A DNA stretch of 64,000 nucleotides from the NCBI RefSeq assembly GCF_009455685.1, contig NZ_QPES01000002.1, positions 186,001 to 250,000 of the forward strand, read 5' to 3'. This document shows, in pieces, positions 52,643-62,536 of the stretch (position 1 is the stretch's first letter; each line of letters opens with the position of its first letter). Source of the DNA: Paraburkholderia hayleyella. Lineage in GTDB: Bacteria; Pseudomonadota; Gammaproteobacteria; Burkholderiales; Burkholderiaceae. The position numbers and the translations under genes were made by a program. The notes beneath the pieces are model-generated. The model did not search any database. It was not told where the DNA came from and saw only the letters and a program-made list of their open reading frames with translations.

Positions 52643-53206
52643 ATGAACAAGACATTAATGAGCATGATTGCAGGTGCATTGATTCCGATGGCTTCGGGTT
52701 TTGCCATGGCGGCACCCTCGGTCCAGGCCACTCAGGCTGCCCCAGTCGCTCAGATTGATGTGTTCGAGCCATTTGTCGGCGTGTCGACACTCGAAGCCCC
52801 AGGTATCGTCAAGGCAGTCAACCAGGCCCGGCGCAGCGTGACCGTGACGGATCCGCAACTGCATAACGAAGCAACGTTCGACATCGATCCGAATGGCGGC
52901 AATCTCGCGCAGATCAAACGCGGTAGCAAGGTTCGCCTGCTGATGGCGCGTGAGGTCATTCTGGGCTTGGCGAAAGGCTCTGCTGGCCAAACCAAGATCA
53001 GTTTGCCGGGCAATAGCGAAAGTACGCTCGCGCTGATTCAGTCCATCAATCACAGTTCGGGCGTGGTCGTCCTGCAAAAGGCCGATGGCTCGGCGACCCG
53101 CATCAAGGGCCGCGATCCGCTCAAGATGGCAAGCCTCCAGCCGGGTATGCAACTGATCCTCGTGCCGGCGCCTAAAGTGTCGGTTTCCGTGGAGCTTGCG
53201 CAGTAA
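52643..53206 (+). CDS. Secreted protein of unknown function
   Basis: 187 residues with a Sec signal peptide (1-24, FAMAAPS). The mature part appears to have two beta-rich small domains (GIVKAVNQARRSVTVTDP, then LALIQSINHSSGVVVLQK), each resembling an OB- or CusF-like strand order, but no metal motif is clear. GAGG lies before the ATG. Function not recognised. Confidence 0.75.
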   Translation: MNKTLMSMIAGALIPMASGFAMAAPSVQATQAAPVAQIDVFEPFVGVSTLEAPGIVKAVNQARRSVTVTDPQLHNEATFDIDPNGGNLAQIKRGSKVRLLMAREVILGLAKGSAGQTKISLPGNSESTLALIQSINHSSGVVVLQKADGSATRIKGRDPLKMASLQPGMQLILVPAPKVSVSVELAQ

Positions 53207-53333
53207 GGCGTGCAGTAAGTGAGGCCTCGCAGTGAAGCTTTCCTGTCACTTTCCTGTCACGCATAAGCATTAGCGGCCACGTGGCCAGGTGATCTTCGTA
53301 TCGCAGCTTATGCCTGCCGGGCGGCTTATGCTT

Positions 53334-53384
53334 GCCGGTTAAAGGTCGTCGCAAACAGTGCGGCGCTTTTAACCGGCAGTTTTT
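53334..53384. terminator. Terminator between convergent genes
   Basis: GCCGGTTAAA (53334-53343) pairs with TTTAACCGGC (53368-53377), followed by a run of seven T. The 24-nt loop is long. It would end the secreted-protein transcript. Confidence 0.75.
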
Positions 53385-54557
53385 TTATGCGGCATCGTGA
53401 GCACTATCCAGCACGAGTGTGATCCGCGTGATCTCAGAGGGCGCACCTAGCCGCTTTGGCGGGCCCCAGTAACCCGTACCACGGCTGGTATAAACCCATA
53501 GGGCATCCCAGCGGGCCAGGCCTGCGGTGAACGGCTGTTGCAGACGCACGAAATAATTCCACGGAAAAAACTGGCCGCCATGTGTATGGCCCGAAAGCTG
53601 TAGCGTGAAGCCCGCTTTTGCCGCGGCTGCGGCGCTGCGCGGCTGATGTGCCAGCAAGATCTTAAGCGTGATGTCCTGCGGCGCATGTGCCAGCGCAGCG
53701 ACGGGGTCGCTTTGGTGCGCCGGATCGAAGCGGCCCGCCGAATAATCGTTCACGCCTGCGATGATGGCCTGTGCGCCATCATGGGTGATCACCACGTGCT
53801 GGTTGAGCAGCACGGTCAGGCCAAGACGTCTGAACTCGGCGATCCATGCGTTGGCTCCCGAATAGTACTCATGGTTGCCCGTTACCAGATAAACGCCATG
53901 GCGTGCATGCAGGCGGCCTAATGGCGCGGTATGGCGGGCGAGTTGCGGCACGCTGCCATCGATGACATCGCCCGTGATGGCGATCAGATCAGGTTGTAAC
54001 GCGTTGACCGCCGTGACGATCGCATCGACATAGCCGCGTTTGATGGTGGGGCCGACGTGAATATCGCTGATCTGGACGAGGGTGAAGCCATTGAGCGCGG
54101 GTGGCAGATGCGCAATCGGTACCTTGACGTCGACGACGCGAGCGCGACGCCGTGCATTGACGAAGCCCAGTGCTGTCACTAACCCGGCCAGGCCCAGCAC
54201 CAGGGTTGCCGAGCGGCTGCGCCAGCTTGCCAGGTCAAGCGTGTGGGGCCAGACGAGATTAACGGCGCCCAGCGCGAGCAGCACAAGGTCACGAAGCGCC
54301 GTCAGAATCAATAAAGAGGAAAAAAACCCCATCGCCAGCAAGCCGATCCAGGCGAATGGGGCACTGAGTCGTTGCTGTTCGATGGAGCGGGCCAGCATGC
54401 CAACAGGAATCAGCGCGCATGAGAACGCTAACCAGGCAACGGCGAGCCCGTGGCTGAAAGATCCGCCAGGCAGATCGGGAATCAGCCGCAATCCGACGTA
54501 AAGATGCAGCAGGATACCGATGCAGATGATGCGAAATATCAATGAGCGACGGGGCAT
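53385..54557 (-). CDS. Membrane-anchored metallophosphoesterase (YkuE/YaeI-like)
   Basis: 390 residues with four to five N-terminal hydrophobic spans (about 5-135) and a calcineurin-type phosphoesterase domain. All metal motifs are present: SDIHVG, GDVIDG, GNHEYY, LLAHQPR and GHTHGG. Related proteins hydrolyse phospholipid-like substrates such as UDP-diacylglucosamine analogues. The real substrate is unknown. The ATG at 54557 is the first in frame and the MPRR start is reasonable. Confidence 0.9.
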   Translation of the reverse strand: MPRRSLIFRIICIGILLHLYVGLRLIPDLPGGSFSHGLAVAWLAFSCALIPVGMLARSIEQQRLSAPFAWIGLLAMGFFSSLLILTALRDLVLLALGAVNLVWPHTLDLASWRSRSATLVLGLAGLVTALGFVNARRRARVVDVKVPIAHLPPALNGFTLVQISDIHVGPTIKRGYVDAIVTAVNALQPDLIAITGDVIDGSVPQLARHTAPLGRLHARHGVYLVTGNHEYYSGANAWIAEFRRLGLTVLLNQHVVITHDGAQAIIAGVNDYSAGRFDPAHQSDPVAALAHAPQDITLKILLAHQPRSAAAAAKAGFTLQLSGHTHGGQFFPWNYFVRLQQPFTAGLARWDALWVYTSRGTGYWGPPKRLGAPSEITRITLVLDSAHDAA

Positions 54558-54819
54558 AAATGAATAGCAATAGCAGAACGGGGATGGACACCCTCTTTCG
54601 GAGTGGGGCCAGGACGATGGGCTGAGCGTGGGAGCGTGGATGAGCTAGTGGCTTCAGAACGGGCCCGCTATTTTAACGGCCTGCCCGGTAAGGCCTATCG
54701 TGAATAAGGATTGTTGCGTAGAAAATAAGAATAAAAATTAATAAAGTTTATGCGCATAAGGTTGTCGAATTCGGCGGCGAATATTCTTAAATAGCCTTGA
54801 AGCAGGCTTCAAGGCCGGT

Positions 54820-57483
54820 TCATGCTAACGGCATATTGCCAACGATTGAATGAACCGGCGCCGGGAGACGGCGCCAGATAACAGACCGGTTTCTTGTTTG
54901 CATCGAACGGTTATGCTTTTCCGGATTCTGCCAGCCGAGGATGAGCGTCGGTTGTTTGCGCGGGTCGCGGGCGATTGACGCCAACACCGTGATCCTGCCC
55001 GGCCGTGCCAGAGGCATGGCCGTCAGGCGCCGGCCGTCAATAGGTGCGTCCCAGCTGGAAATAAAAGTTGTAGCGCCCCCCGGAGCGAACGCGACACCAA
55101 TATATAGCGGACCGAAGGCGCTGGTCGCTGCGGTAAAAACGGTCACGCCGCGCTTGAATGACGAGTTGCCGTCCAGTGTGATCTGATTCCAGACATTACC
55201 CGCTTCCAGGCTGACGCCGGCATAGAGCGCGCGGATAGGCTGCGAGCTAAACGTTGCCAACCGATTCATATAGGTGACCTGGGCATAGGCCATCGAACTG
55301 CCTGATAACTGGTCCGCAGCATAAGCGGACAGATGCTGAAACCCGCCCAGCGTGAAGTTGAGCAGATTGGTCGGGTTAGGCGCGCCGAAATCAGTGCCGC
55401 CTTCGATACTCGCATTCAGGCTATGGCGGCCAAAGCTTGTGGCAACCATGCCCTTGCCGTACACCTCGGTATAGCCACTTCTAGAGGAGACCGATGACTG
55501 TGCATCGCGCAGTTCCGTTTTAGAGGCGAACAATGACTGTTCGCCGCGCAGTTCGGTGAAATAGCCTTTACGCGGGAAAAGGGGATCGTCGAGCTGGTCG
55601 ATGACAAGACGTGCCCGTGCGCTCACCATGTGTCCGGAGTAATTCAGAAGCCGGTCCGCCCCCAGGTTGTACTGCGAAGCGGCCGAGCCGTGCGCGTAGG
55701 CCAGGCCAATGCGGAAATTGCCCAGATGCGAGAGCGGCAAGCCGAAATCAAGGCCCGCCCGCTCGGTGGGCATCTTGAGCTGCGTGACTTTCTGGTTCGT
55801 GTCGTTATCGTAGAGATCGGCGTACCGCTGCTGGAATTCGACATAGGGCGCGACGTAATAACCCAGAGAGTCCGACAACGGCTGACGCAGTTCGGCATGG
55901 ACATTAATCAGGTTGTTGCCAAGCGTGCTGTCGATACGCCCCTCCAGCCCGGATTCGGTCAGCCACGGGCGGCGGTAGCCCAGATGCAGACGAAAGCCGC
56001 CTTCATCGCTTGAACTGCTCGACAGGCCGAGGCCGAACAGCAGGAAGTTGGGCCCCCAGTTTTTATCGCGCGTGTCGATGAGCAGACGATAGTCGTCGCC
56101 GCTGCGCACGAGTTGCTGGCTGGCGCTTTCGACCGTGCCCGCAGTGGTCAGTGCCAGCAGGTCTTTATCGATCGCCTTGGCATCGTAGATGTCGCCTGGC
56201 TTGACGTGGAGCGCATGACGCAAATGCTTTTCCGGCACCGCGCCATGCGAGGTGATTTCGACACTGGAAATGCGCATGGGCGGGGTCGAGGGCTGGGTGT
56301 GCATGGCACGGTACTGCGCATATTGCACGGGCGTGAGTGCCAGATGTTTTAACTGGGGCAACATGGCGCGAGCGGCGGCTTCGCCTGCCGCGATGGCCTC
56401 GTTGGGCTGGGAAAAATCAGTGAAGCCGAGCGAGCCGAGCTCCGGCACGATCAAGGTGTCGCGTGGGCTGAGCAGGCTGAGCTGGTGCGCCACGTTTTGC
56501 TTGATCAGGATGCCGATCATCTGTTGCATGACCGAGGTGGGCGACGCCAGGTCAGTCAGGGGCCGCAGCGGCGAGCTGATATCGACGGCGATGACCACGT
56601 TCGCGCCCATCTGATGGGCGGTATCGACCGGCAGGTTGCTAACCAGACCGCCATCCACGAGCGTGCGGCCATCGACTTGGGCGGGGGCATAGAGCCCGGG
56701 CATCGCCATGCTGGCGCGGATCGCCTGGGCCAGCGAGCCATGGTCCAGCACCACCTTCTCACCGGTTTGCAAATCCGTGGCGATGGCCCGGTACGGGATT
56801 GGCAACTGGTTAAACGCATGAATTTCTGCCACGGAACGGGTCCAGTCTTGCAGCAGCGCTTGCAACTGGTTGCCTTGGACTAGCCCGGCGGGCAATTTGA
56901 TGCCTTTTGCCCCAAAACCCAGTGAGAGGCTGCTGACGTAAAGCCGCTCGTCTTCGCGCTGGCCTTGTGGTAGCGCCGCCCGTTCGCTGGTGTCGAAGGC
57001 GATATCGCTCAGGTTGATGCCGGAGAGGCGCTGCTCCATCTCATGCGCGTTCATTCCGCTGGCATACAGGCCACCGACCACCGCGCCCATGCTGGTGGCG
57101 GCGATGCAGTCAATGGGGATGCGGTTGTCTTCGAGCACTTTGAGCACGCCCAGATGCGCATAACCCCGTGCACCGCCACCCGATAGCACCAGGCCGACGC
57201 TCGGCTGTCCGGTGACGCTTGCCGGGCAAGCTGGTTCGGCCGCCTGCGCTGGGGTGATGAAAGTGGTGAAAGTGATAAAGGCAGTGAGGATGCCGGCAAG
57301 CCACGGCAGCATGCGCCACTGGAGCACGCGTTGCAGCAGGAAGCCAACGGTAACCGCAACGGCAACGGCAACGACAACAGAAATGAGGCGACGAGCGGCC
57401 GCAAAGGCCATGCTGAAACGGTGCTGCGTTTGTATCAGGGGCGTGATAGGCAGTAGGCAGGGCAAGAGGTGACAGGGCTTCAT
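54820..57483 (-). CDS. Patatin-like phospholipase with outer-membrane barrel (PlpD/RssA-like), 3' frameshift
   Basis: 887 codons as read. After a signal region (several possible starts; the last good one is at 57312, giving MLPWLAGIL) comes the patatin domain: GGGARGYAHLG, catalytic Ser in ATSMGA (the first Gly of GxSxG is Ala) and Asp in LVDGGLVSN. A POTRA-like segment (about 400-475) and a 16-strand Omp85-type barrel follow. These are type Vd autotransporters, secreted phospholipase A candidates. The read frame ends oddly: 69 extra residues follow FAPGG. One more G in the six-G tract at 55076-55081 would give FAPGGRYNFYFQLGRTY and a stop at 55037, a normal barrel end. Confidence 0.9.
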   Translation of the reverse strand: MKPCHLLPCLLPITPLIQTQHRFSMAFAAARRLISVVVAVAVAVTVGFLLQRVLQWRMLPWLAGILTAFITFTTFITPAQAAEPACPASVTGQPSVGLVLSGGGARGYAHLGVLKVLEDNRIPIDCIAATSMGAVVGGLYASGMNAHEMEQRLSGINLSDIAFDTSERAALPQGQREDERLYVSSLSLGFGAKGIKLPAGLVQGNQLQALLQDWTRSVAEIHAFNQLPIPYRAIATDLQTGEKVVLDHGSLAQAIRASMAMPGLYAPAQVDGRTLVDGGLVSNLPVDTAHQMGANVVIAVDISSPLRPLTDLASPTSVMQQMIGILIKQNVAHQLSLLSPRDTLIVPELGSLGFTDFSQPNEAIAAGEAAARAMLPQLKHLALTPVQYAQYRAMHTQPSTPPMRISSVEITSHGAVPEKHLRHALHVKPGDIYDAKAIDKDLLALTTAGTVESASQQLVRSGDDYRLLIDTRDKNWGPNFLLFGLGLSSSSSDEGGFRLHLGYRRPWLTESGLEGRIDSTLGNNLINVHAELRQPLSDSLGYYVAPYVEFQQRYADLYDNDTNQKVTQLKMPTERAGLDFGLPLSHLGNFRIGLAYAHGSAASQYNLGADRLLNYSGHMVSARARLVIDQLDDPLFPRKGYFTELRGEQSLFASKTELRDAQSSVSSRSGYTEVYGKGMVATSFGRHSLNASIEGGTDFGAPNPTNLLNFTLGGFQHLSAYAADQLSGSSMAYAQVTYMNRLATFSSQPIRALYAGVSLEAGNVWNQITLDGNSSFKRGVTVFTAATSAFGPLYIGVAFAPGGATTFISSWDAPIDGRRLTAMPLARPGRITVLASIARDPRKQPTLILGWQNPEKHNRSMQTRNRSVIWRRLPAPVHSIVGNMPLA
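55076..55081 (-). other. G6 tract with likely one-base deletion
   Basis: On the coding (minus) strand six G lie in CCGGGGGGCGC. With seven, the patatin-barrel gene would end in an aromatic beta-signal (NFYFQLGRTY) and a stop at 55037-55039. This may be a mutation, phase variation or a homopolymer sequencing error. Confidence 0.75.
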
Positions 57484-57640
57484 GGTCCTATCCAGTAAAT
57501 TTCACGCCGTTCGGCAAAATCAGGATGTAGTAGGTGAACGGCAGGAATAGTAACGTGGCCGCAACCGGTTGCCTCTTGATATTTTGCCGCCAGCGGTGTG
57601 ACGCAGGCCTGTCTGCGCCAGCACCGCTGGGTGTGAAAAT

Positions 57641-59122
57641 TTACAGCCCGCCCATGCACATGTATTTGATGACGACGTAATCGTCGACGCCGTAATGTGA
57701 GCCTTCGCGGCCTAGGCCAGATTGCTTGACGCCGCCAAAGGGCGCGACTTCATTTGAAATCAGCCCAGTGTTGATGCCGACCATGCCGTACTCGAGCGCT
57801 TCCGCGACACGCCAGACGCGGCCGATATCGCGGCTGTAGAAATACGACGCGAGGCCGAACTCGGTGTCATTGGCCATCTGGATGACGTCCTCATCCGACG
57901 AAAAGCGAAAGAGCGGTGCCAGTGGCCCGAAGGTTTCGTCGCGGGCGACTTTCATCGCGGGGGTGACATCGGCCAGCACGGTCGGCTCGAAAAAGCCGTG
58001 CCCTAGCGCGTGACGTTTGCCGCCCACGACGATGCGCGCGCCTTTGGCGAGCGCGTCTTCGATATGCGCTTCGACTTTGAGCACTGCGGCCTCGTTGATC
58101 AGTGGCCCCTGGGTGACGCCCGCGTCGGTGCCCAAGCCGACCTTCAGCTGTTTCACCGCATCGCTCAGCTTGGCCGTGAAGGCGTCATAGACCCGTTCAT
58201 GGATATAAAAGCGGTTGGTACAGACGCAGGTCTGGCCGCTGTTGCGGTACTTCGAGGCAATCGCACCGGCTACGGCGGCGTCCAGGTCCGCATCCTCGAA
58301 CACGATGAAAGGGGCATTGCCGCCGAGTTCGAGCGAGACCTTTTTCACGGTGGGGGCGCATTGCGCCATGAGCAGGCGGCCAATGGCGGTGGAACCCGTA
58401 AACGACAGCTTGCGCACGACCGGGTTGCTGGTCATCTCGCCGCCAATGGCTTTGGGCTCGCCGGTGATCACGCTGAAAATGCCGGCCGGCACGCCAGCGC
58501 GCTCCGCCAGCACGGCCAGCGCGAGTGCCGAGAACGGTGTGGCTTCGGCGGGCTTGACGATGATCGGGCAGCCTGCGGCGAGTGCCGGGCCGACCTTGCG
58601 GGTAATCATCGCGGCGGGGAAGTTCCATGGCGTGATCGCCGCGCACACACCGATCGGCTCTTTCGTCACGACGAGGCGCCGGTCACTGGCGACGGTCGGG
58701 ATGGTGTCGCCGTTGATGCGCTTGGCTTCTTCGGCAAACCATTCGAGAAACGAAGCCGCGTACTGGATTTCGCCTTTGGCTTCGGCCAGTGGCTTGCCTT
58801 GTTCGGTGGTGAGGATCAGCGCGAGATCATCGGCGTGCGCCAGCATCAGGTCGTGCCATTGACGCAGGATCGCACCGCGCTGCTTGCCCGTGAGTGCGCG
58901 CCACGCGGGCCATGCCTGGTTGGCTGAATCGATGGCACGGCGGGTTTCCGCCGCACCCATGCGCGGGATGGTGCCAAGGTGCGCACCCGTCGCCGGGTTG
59001 ACGACGTCGAGCGTGGTGTTGTCGTCCGCGGCCTGCCATTGCCCGGCCAGATAGGCCTGGTGTTTGAGCAGGGCGGGGTCTTTCAATGCGATTGAGGCGA
59101 TTGAAGCGCTTGAAGAGTTCAT
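57641..59122 (-). CDS. gabD: Succinate-semialdehyde dehydrogenase
   Basis: A 493-residue NAD(P)-dependent aldehyde dehydrogenase that oxidises succinic semialdehyde to succinate, the second step of GABA breakdown. Catalytic Glu is in ELGGNAPFIVF and catalytic Cys in NSGQTCVCTNRF. The substrate-linked FAEEAKRINGDTIP and the C-terminal GREGSHYGVDDYV are typical of GabD. It lies downstream of gabT on the same strand, with a 13-bp repeat array in between. The ATG at 59122 matches the family start. Confidence 0.95.
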   Translation of the reverse strand: MNSSSASIASIALKDPALLKHQAYLAGQWQAADDNTTLDVVNPATGAHLGTIPRMGAAETRRAIDSANQAWPAWRALTGKQRGAILRQWHDLMLAHADDLALILTTEQGKPLAEAKGEIQYAASFLEWFAEEAKRINGDTIPTVASDRRLVVTKEPIGVCAAITPWNFPAAMITRKVGPALAAGCPIIVKPAEATPFSALALAVLAERAGVPAGIFSVITGEPKAIGGEMTSNPVVRKLSFTGSTAIGRLLMAQCAPTVKKVSLELGGNAPFIVFEDADLDAAVAGAIASKYRNSGQTCVCTNRFYIHERVYDAFTAKLSDAVKQLKVGLGTDAGVTQGPLINEAAVLKVEAHIEDALAKGARIVVGGKRHALGHGFFEPTVLADVTPAMKVARDETFGPLAPLFRFSSDEDVIQMANDTEFGLASYFYSRDIGRVWRVAEALEYGMVGINTGLISNEVAPFGGVKQSGLGREGSHYGVDDYVVIKYMCMGGL

Positions 59123-59213
59123 GGTGGCGAAGAAAAGAAGAGGGCGTGAACGGGAAGCCGTCGCCCGCGACGACCGCGGCGCGGCAAATGCAGGCACATA
59201 CACCAGACACGTA

Positions 59214-59304
59214 CATCAGGCACAAACATCAGGCACAAACATCAGGCACAAACATCAGGCACAAACATCAGGCACAAACATCAGGCACAAACATCAGGCA
59301 CAAA
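59214..59304. repeat. 13-bp tandem repeat, 7 copies, upstream of gabD
   Basis: Seven perfect copies of CATCAGGCACAAA run head to tail, 92 bp before the gabD start and 98 bp after the gabT stop. The period is not a multiple of 3, and the array is outside the annotated genes. Copy number could vary by slippage. Confidence 0.95.
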
Positions 59305-59402
59305 CATGAACGATAAGCCTGCCTGGCGCTGGGCCCGGCCCGCGTAGCGCAGGATGCCGCCACGCGAGCCCGTGAGCATCGGGCTTTACACCATGGACCG
59401 TA

Positions 59403-60680
59403 TCAGGCGGTCGCGGTTTCCTTCAGCACCGTTTCGAGAATGGCGAGGGCTTCGTCGAACACGGCGTTCTCGATGGTCAGCGGGAACAGGAAACGTACGA
59501 CATTGCTATAGACCCCGCACACCAGCAGCAGCAAGCCTCGCTCCAGCGCTTTGGTTTGCACGAGCTTGGCGAATGCGGCATCGGGTTCCTGCTTGCCGGG
59601 CTTGCAGAATTCGACTGCGACCATCGCGCCCGGGCCGCGCACATCGGCGATTTGCGGCACGTTGTCTTGCAGCGCGACCAGCTTGGTCTTGAGCTTGTCG
59701 CCCAGGGCGCTGGCCCGCTGGCACAGGTCTTCTTCGTCAATGATGTCGAGCACGGCGTGCGCGGCGGCCACGGCCAGCGGGTTGCCCGCGTAAGTGCCGC
59801 CCAGCCCGCCAGGCGCTGCGGCATCCATGATCTCGGCGCGGCCCACCACACCCGACAGCGGCATGCCGCCCGCCAGGCTCTTGGCCATGGTCATCAGGTC
59901 TGCCGTGACGTTGTAATGCTCCATGGCAAAGAGCTTGCCCGTGCGGGCGAAACCGGTTTGCACTTCGTCTGCGATTAGCAGGATGCCGTGTTCGTCGCAC
60001 AGGCGGCGCAGTTCGCGGACGAAATCAGCCGGCGCTGGCTGGAAGCCGCCTTCGCCTTGCACCGGTTCGAAGATGATGGCCGCGACGCGCTTGGGATCGA
60101 CGTCGGCCTTGAACAGGGTGTCGATGGCTTTGAGTGAATCAGCGGTGCTCACGCCATGCAGCGGGTTCGGGAACGGGGCATGGAACACGTCCGAGGGGAA
60201 CGGGCCAAAGCCGATCTTGTAGGGCGCGACTTTGCCAGTGAGTGCCATGCCCATCATCGTGCGGCCATGAAAGCCGCCCGTGAAGGCGATCACGCCGGGG
60301 CGGCCCGTGGCGGCGCGGGCGATTTTGATGGCGTTCTCGACGGCTTCCGCGCCCGTGGTGAAGAACGCGGTTTTTTTGGTGAATTTGCCAGGGGCGCGCT
60401 GGTTGATTTTTTCAGCCAGTTCGACATACGAGGCGTAGGGCACGATCTGGTATGCGGTGTGAGTGAAGCGGTCGAGCTGTTCGCGGATCGCGGCGATAAT
60501 TTTGGGGTGCCGGTGGCCTGTGTTGCACACGGCGATACCTGCTGCGAAATCGATAAAGCGGCGTCCTTCGACGTCCCAGAGCTCGGCGTTTTCCGCGCGC
60601 TCGGCGTAAAAATCGCACATCACACCCACCCCGCGCGGGGTGGCAGCGTTTTTACGGTTTTGCAGGTCAGTATTTTTCAT
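59403..60680 (-). CDS. gabT: 4-aminobutyrate aminotransferase
   Basis: A 425-residue class III PLP aminotransferase that turns GABA and 2-oxoglutarate into succinic semialdehyde and glutamate. The Asp of the PLP site is in LIADEVQTGFARTG and the PLP lysine in TMAKSLAGGMPLS. The N-terminal YAERAENAELWDVEG is typical. GGAG six bases before the ATG at 60680 favours this start over 60695. It is transcribed leftward with gabD and away from the MocR gene. Confidence 0.95.
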   Translation of the reverse strand: MKNTDLQNRKNAATPRGVGVMCDFYAERAENAELWDVEGRRFIDFAAGIAVCNTGHRHPKIIAAIREQLDRFTHTAYQIVPYASYVELAEKINQRAPGKFTKKTAFFTTGAEAVENAIKIARAATGRPGVIAFTGGFHGRTMMGMALTGKVAPYKIGFGPFPSDVFHAPFPNPLHGVSTADSLKAIDTLFKADVDPKRVAAIIFEPVQGEGGFQPAPADFVRELRRLCDEHGILLIADEVQTGFARTGKLFAMEHYNVTADLMTMAKSLAGGMPLSGVVGRAEIMDAAAPGGLGGTYAGNPLAVAAAHAVLDIIDEEDLCQRASALGDKLKTKLVALQDNVPQIADVRGPGAMVAVEFCKPGKQEPDAAFAKLVQTKALERGLLLLVCGVYSNVVRFLFPLTIENAVFDEALAILETVLKETATA

Positions 60681-60762
60681 GGTGGGCTCCATCACTCCTG
60701 GGTTGTTGGATGCGCGCCGGATGCGCGCGAAAAGCAGCTCGTGCCGAGACTATAATCAGGTT

Positions 60763-60783
60763 TGGCTCTCAAAATTAGAGCCA
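60763..60783. promoter_or_regulatory. Operator candidate in the gabT-MocR promoter region
   Basis: TGGCTCT (60763-60769) and AGAGCCA (60777-60783) form a perfect 7-bp inverted repeat with an AT spacer. A TATAAT box (60751-60756) lies beside it, 53 bp before the MocR start. It is a likely binding site for the divergent MocR regulator. Confidence 0.6.
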
Positions 60784-60809
60784 TTTCGATAAATATTTAG
60801 GGGCCAATC

Positions 60810-62396
60810 ATGCGCGCGAGCGTGCTTTCCGACTGGCTGGCGCAGCATCTGGACCGGGGTAACGGCCAGCCGTTGTATCGCCAGCTGCACCGGCTTTTGC
60901 AACAGGCCATCTTGTCACGTGAGCTGCCTGCGGGCAGCAAAGTGCCGTCTTCACGGCTGCTGGCCGCCGAACTCGGGATTGCGCGCAACACGGTGACGCA
61001 GGTCTATGAGCAACTGGTGCTGGAAGGCTATGTGAGTTCCGCGACGGGGCGCGGCACCTTCGTCGCGGATAGCGCGCCCGATGAAATCATCGGCACGCCC
61101 GATGCTTCCGCTGCTCCTGATGCCGCCAATCTCCCCGATGCCACGCGCGGCGCGCCGGACGCGGCGTTACGGCAAGCCCTGTTTGCGCCTGGCTCAGCCC
61201 GGCTAGCCCGTTCAGGCACGCCGCTGGCGCCGGAGCGCGCCCTCTCGCGGCGTGGCGCGCGGCTGGTTGCGGGGGCGGGCGTATCGAAGCGGCAAGGTGG
61301 CGCGTTCATGCCTGGCGTGCCGGATGTGACACGCTTTCCCGCGCGGGTGTGGAGTCGCTTGCAGAACAAATACTGGCGGCGCTTGCGTCCCGATTTGCTG
61401 ACTTACGCGCCCGGTGGCGGCCAGGCGTGGCTGCGCCACGTGCTGGCTGATTACCTGCGCACGGCGCGCTCGGTGCAGTGCGCGCCCGAGCAGATCATCA
61501 TCACGACCGGCATTCACCAGTCCGTTGATCTGGCGGTCCGGCTGCTGTCCGACGTGGGCGACGTGATCTGGACCGAAGACCCGTGTTACTGGGGCGTGCG
61601 CAGCGTGCTGCAAGTCTCGGGGCTCGAAGTCCGGCCGGTCGCGGTCGATGACGAAGGAATCAACCCCGGGCCCGATGACCTGCTTCAGCCACCGAAGCTG
61701 ATGCTGGTGACGCCCTCGCATCAGTACCCGCTCGGCATGGTGATGAGCCTGCAGCGCCGCCGCATGCTGCTCGAATACGCCCGCCAGCATCAGTGCTGGA
61801 TCATCGAGGACGATTACGACAGCGAGTTTCGCTATGGCAGCCGGCCGCTGGCTTCGTTGCAAGGGCTGGATAGCGCGGGGCAGGTGATCTACGTCGGCAG
61901 TTTTGGCAAGACACTGTTTCCGGGTTTGCGCATCGGCTATCTGGTGGCACCCGCCGCGCTGGCCGAGCGCTTTGCGACCGCGAGCGCGGAGCTCTACCGC
62001 GAAGGGCAATTGCTGCAACAGGCGATGCTGGCCGAATTTATCGCGGAAGGGCATTTCACTTCCCATATCCGCAAGATGCGCGCGCTATACGGGCAGCGGC
62101 GTGGCGCGCTGCTGGAGGCCGTGGCGCAACGTTATGGCACCACCTTGCCGGTGCTGGGCGGCGATGCGGGTTTGCATCTGGTGCTGCAGTTGCCCCCGGG
62201 GGCGGATGACCGGGCCGCAGCCGCGGCAGCGCTGGAGCGCAACATCGTCGTGCGCGCGTTGTCGGGGTATTACGCCGAGGCGGCACGGGCCCAGCCGGGG
62301 CTTTTGCTGGGCTACGCCTGCGTGCCTGACGAAGAGATCGTGCCCGCCTTCGCCACCCTCTCCCAGGCGCTCGATGAGCGGCTTGGGCTGGGGTAA
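60810..62396 (+). CDS. MocR/GabR family transcription regulator
   Basis: 528 residues: an N-terminal GntR-type winged helix (about 18-85; KVPSSRLLAAELGIARNTV, then GYVSSATGRGTFV), a ~90-residue Ala/Pro-rich linker longer than usual, and an aminotransferase-like domain with the PLP lysine Lys367 (VGSFGKTLFPGLRIGY). GabR-type regulators bind PLP and GABA to activate gabTD. The divergent position next to gabT supports that role, although PdxR-like functions exist in the family. Confidence 0.92.
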   Translation: MRASVLSDWLAQHLDRGNGQPLYRQLHRLLQQAILSRELPAGSKVPSSRLLAAELGIARNTVTQVYEQLVLEGYVSSATGRGTFVADSAPDEIIGTPDASAAPDAANLPDATRGAPDAALRQALFAPGSARLARSGTPLAPERALSRRGARLVAGAGVSKRQGGAFMPGVPDVTRFPARVWSRLQNKYWRRLRPDLLTYAPGGGQAWLRHVLADYLRTARSVQCAPEQIIITTGIHQSVDLAVRLLSDVGDVIWTEDPCYWGVRSVLQVSGLEVRPVAVDDEGINPGPDDLLQPPKLMLVTPSHQYPLGMVMSLQRRRMLLEYARQHQCWIIEDDYDSEFRYGSRPLASLQGLDSAGQVIYVGSFGKTLFPGLRIGYLVAPAALAERFATASAELYREGQLLQQAMLAEFIAEGHFTSHIRKMRALYGQRRGALLEAVAQRYGTTLPVLGGDAGLHLVLQLPPGADDRAAAAAALERNIVVRALSGYYAEAARAQPGLLLGYACVPDEEIVPAFATLSQALDERLGLG

Positions 62397-62536
62397 GCGG
62401 GGCGCGGGGGCACGACGGCGGGTTGCGGAGCGTCCGCGCTGAACGGATGCCTATGTGCTCCGAAAAAGTACGGGTAGCCGTAGATTCGCCATAATGAGGC
62501 CCCGCTCATTCGACGCTCATCTGCTGGACCTCTGCC

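Noticed and set aside
58010..58927. 305-codon rightward frame inside gabD
   Set aside because: Antisense shadow of a conserved dehydrogenase.
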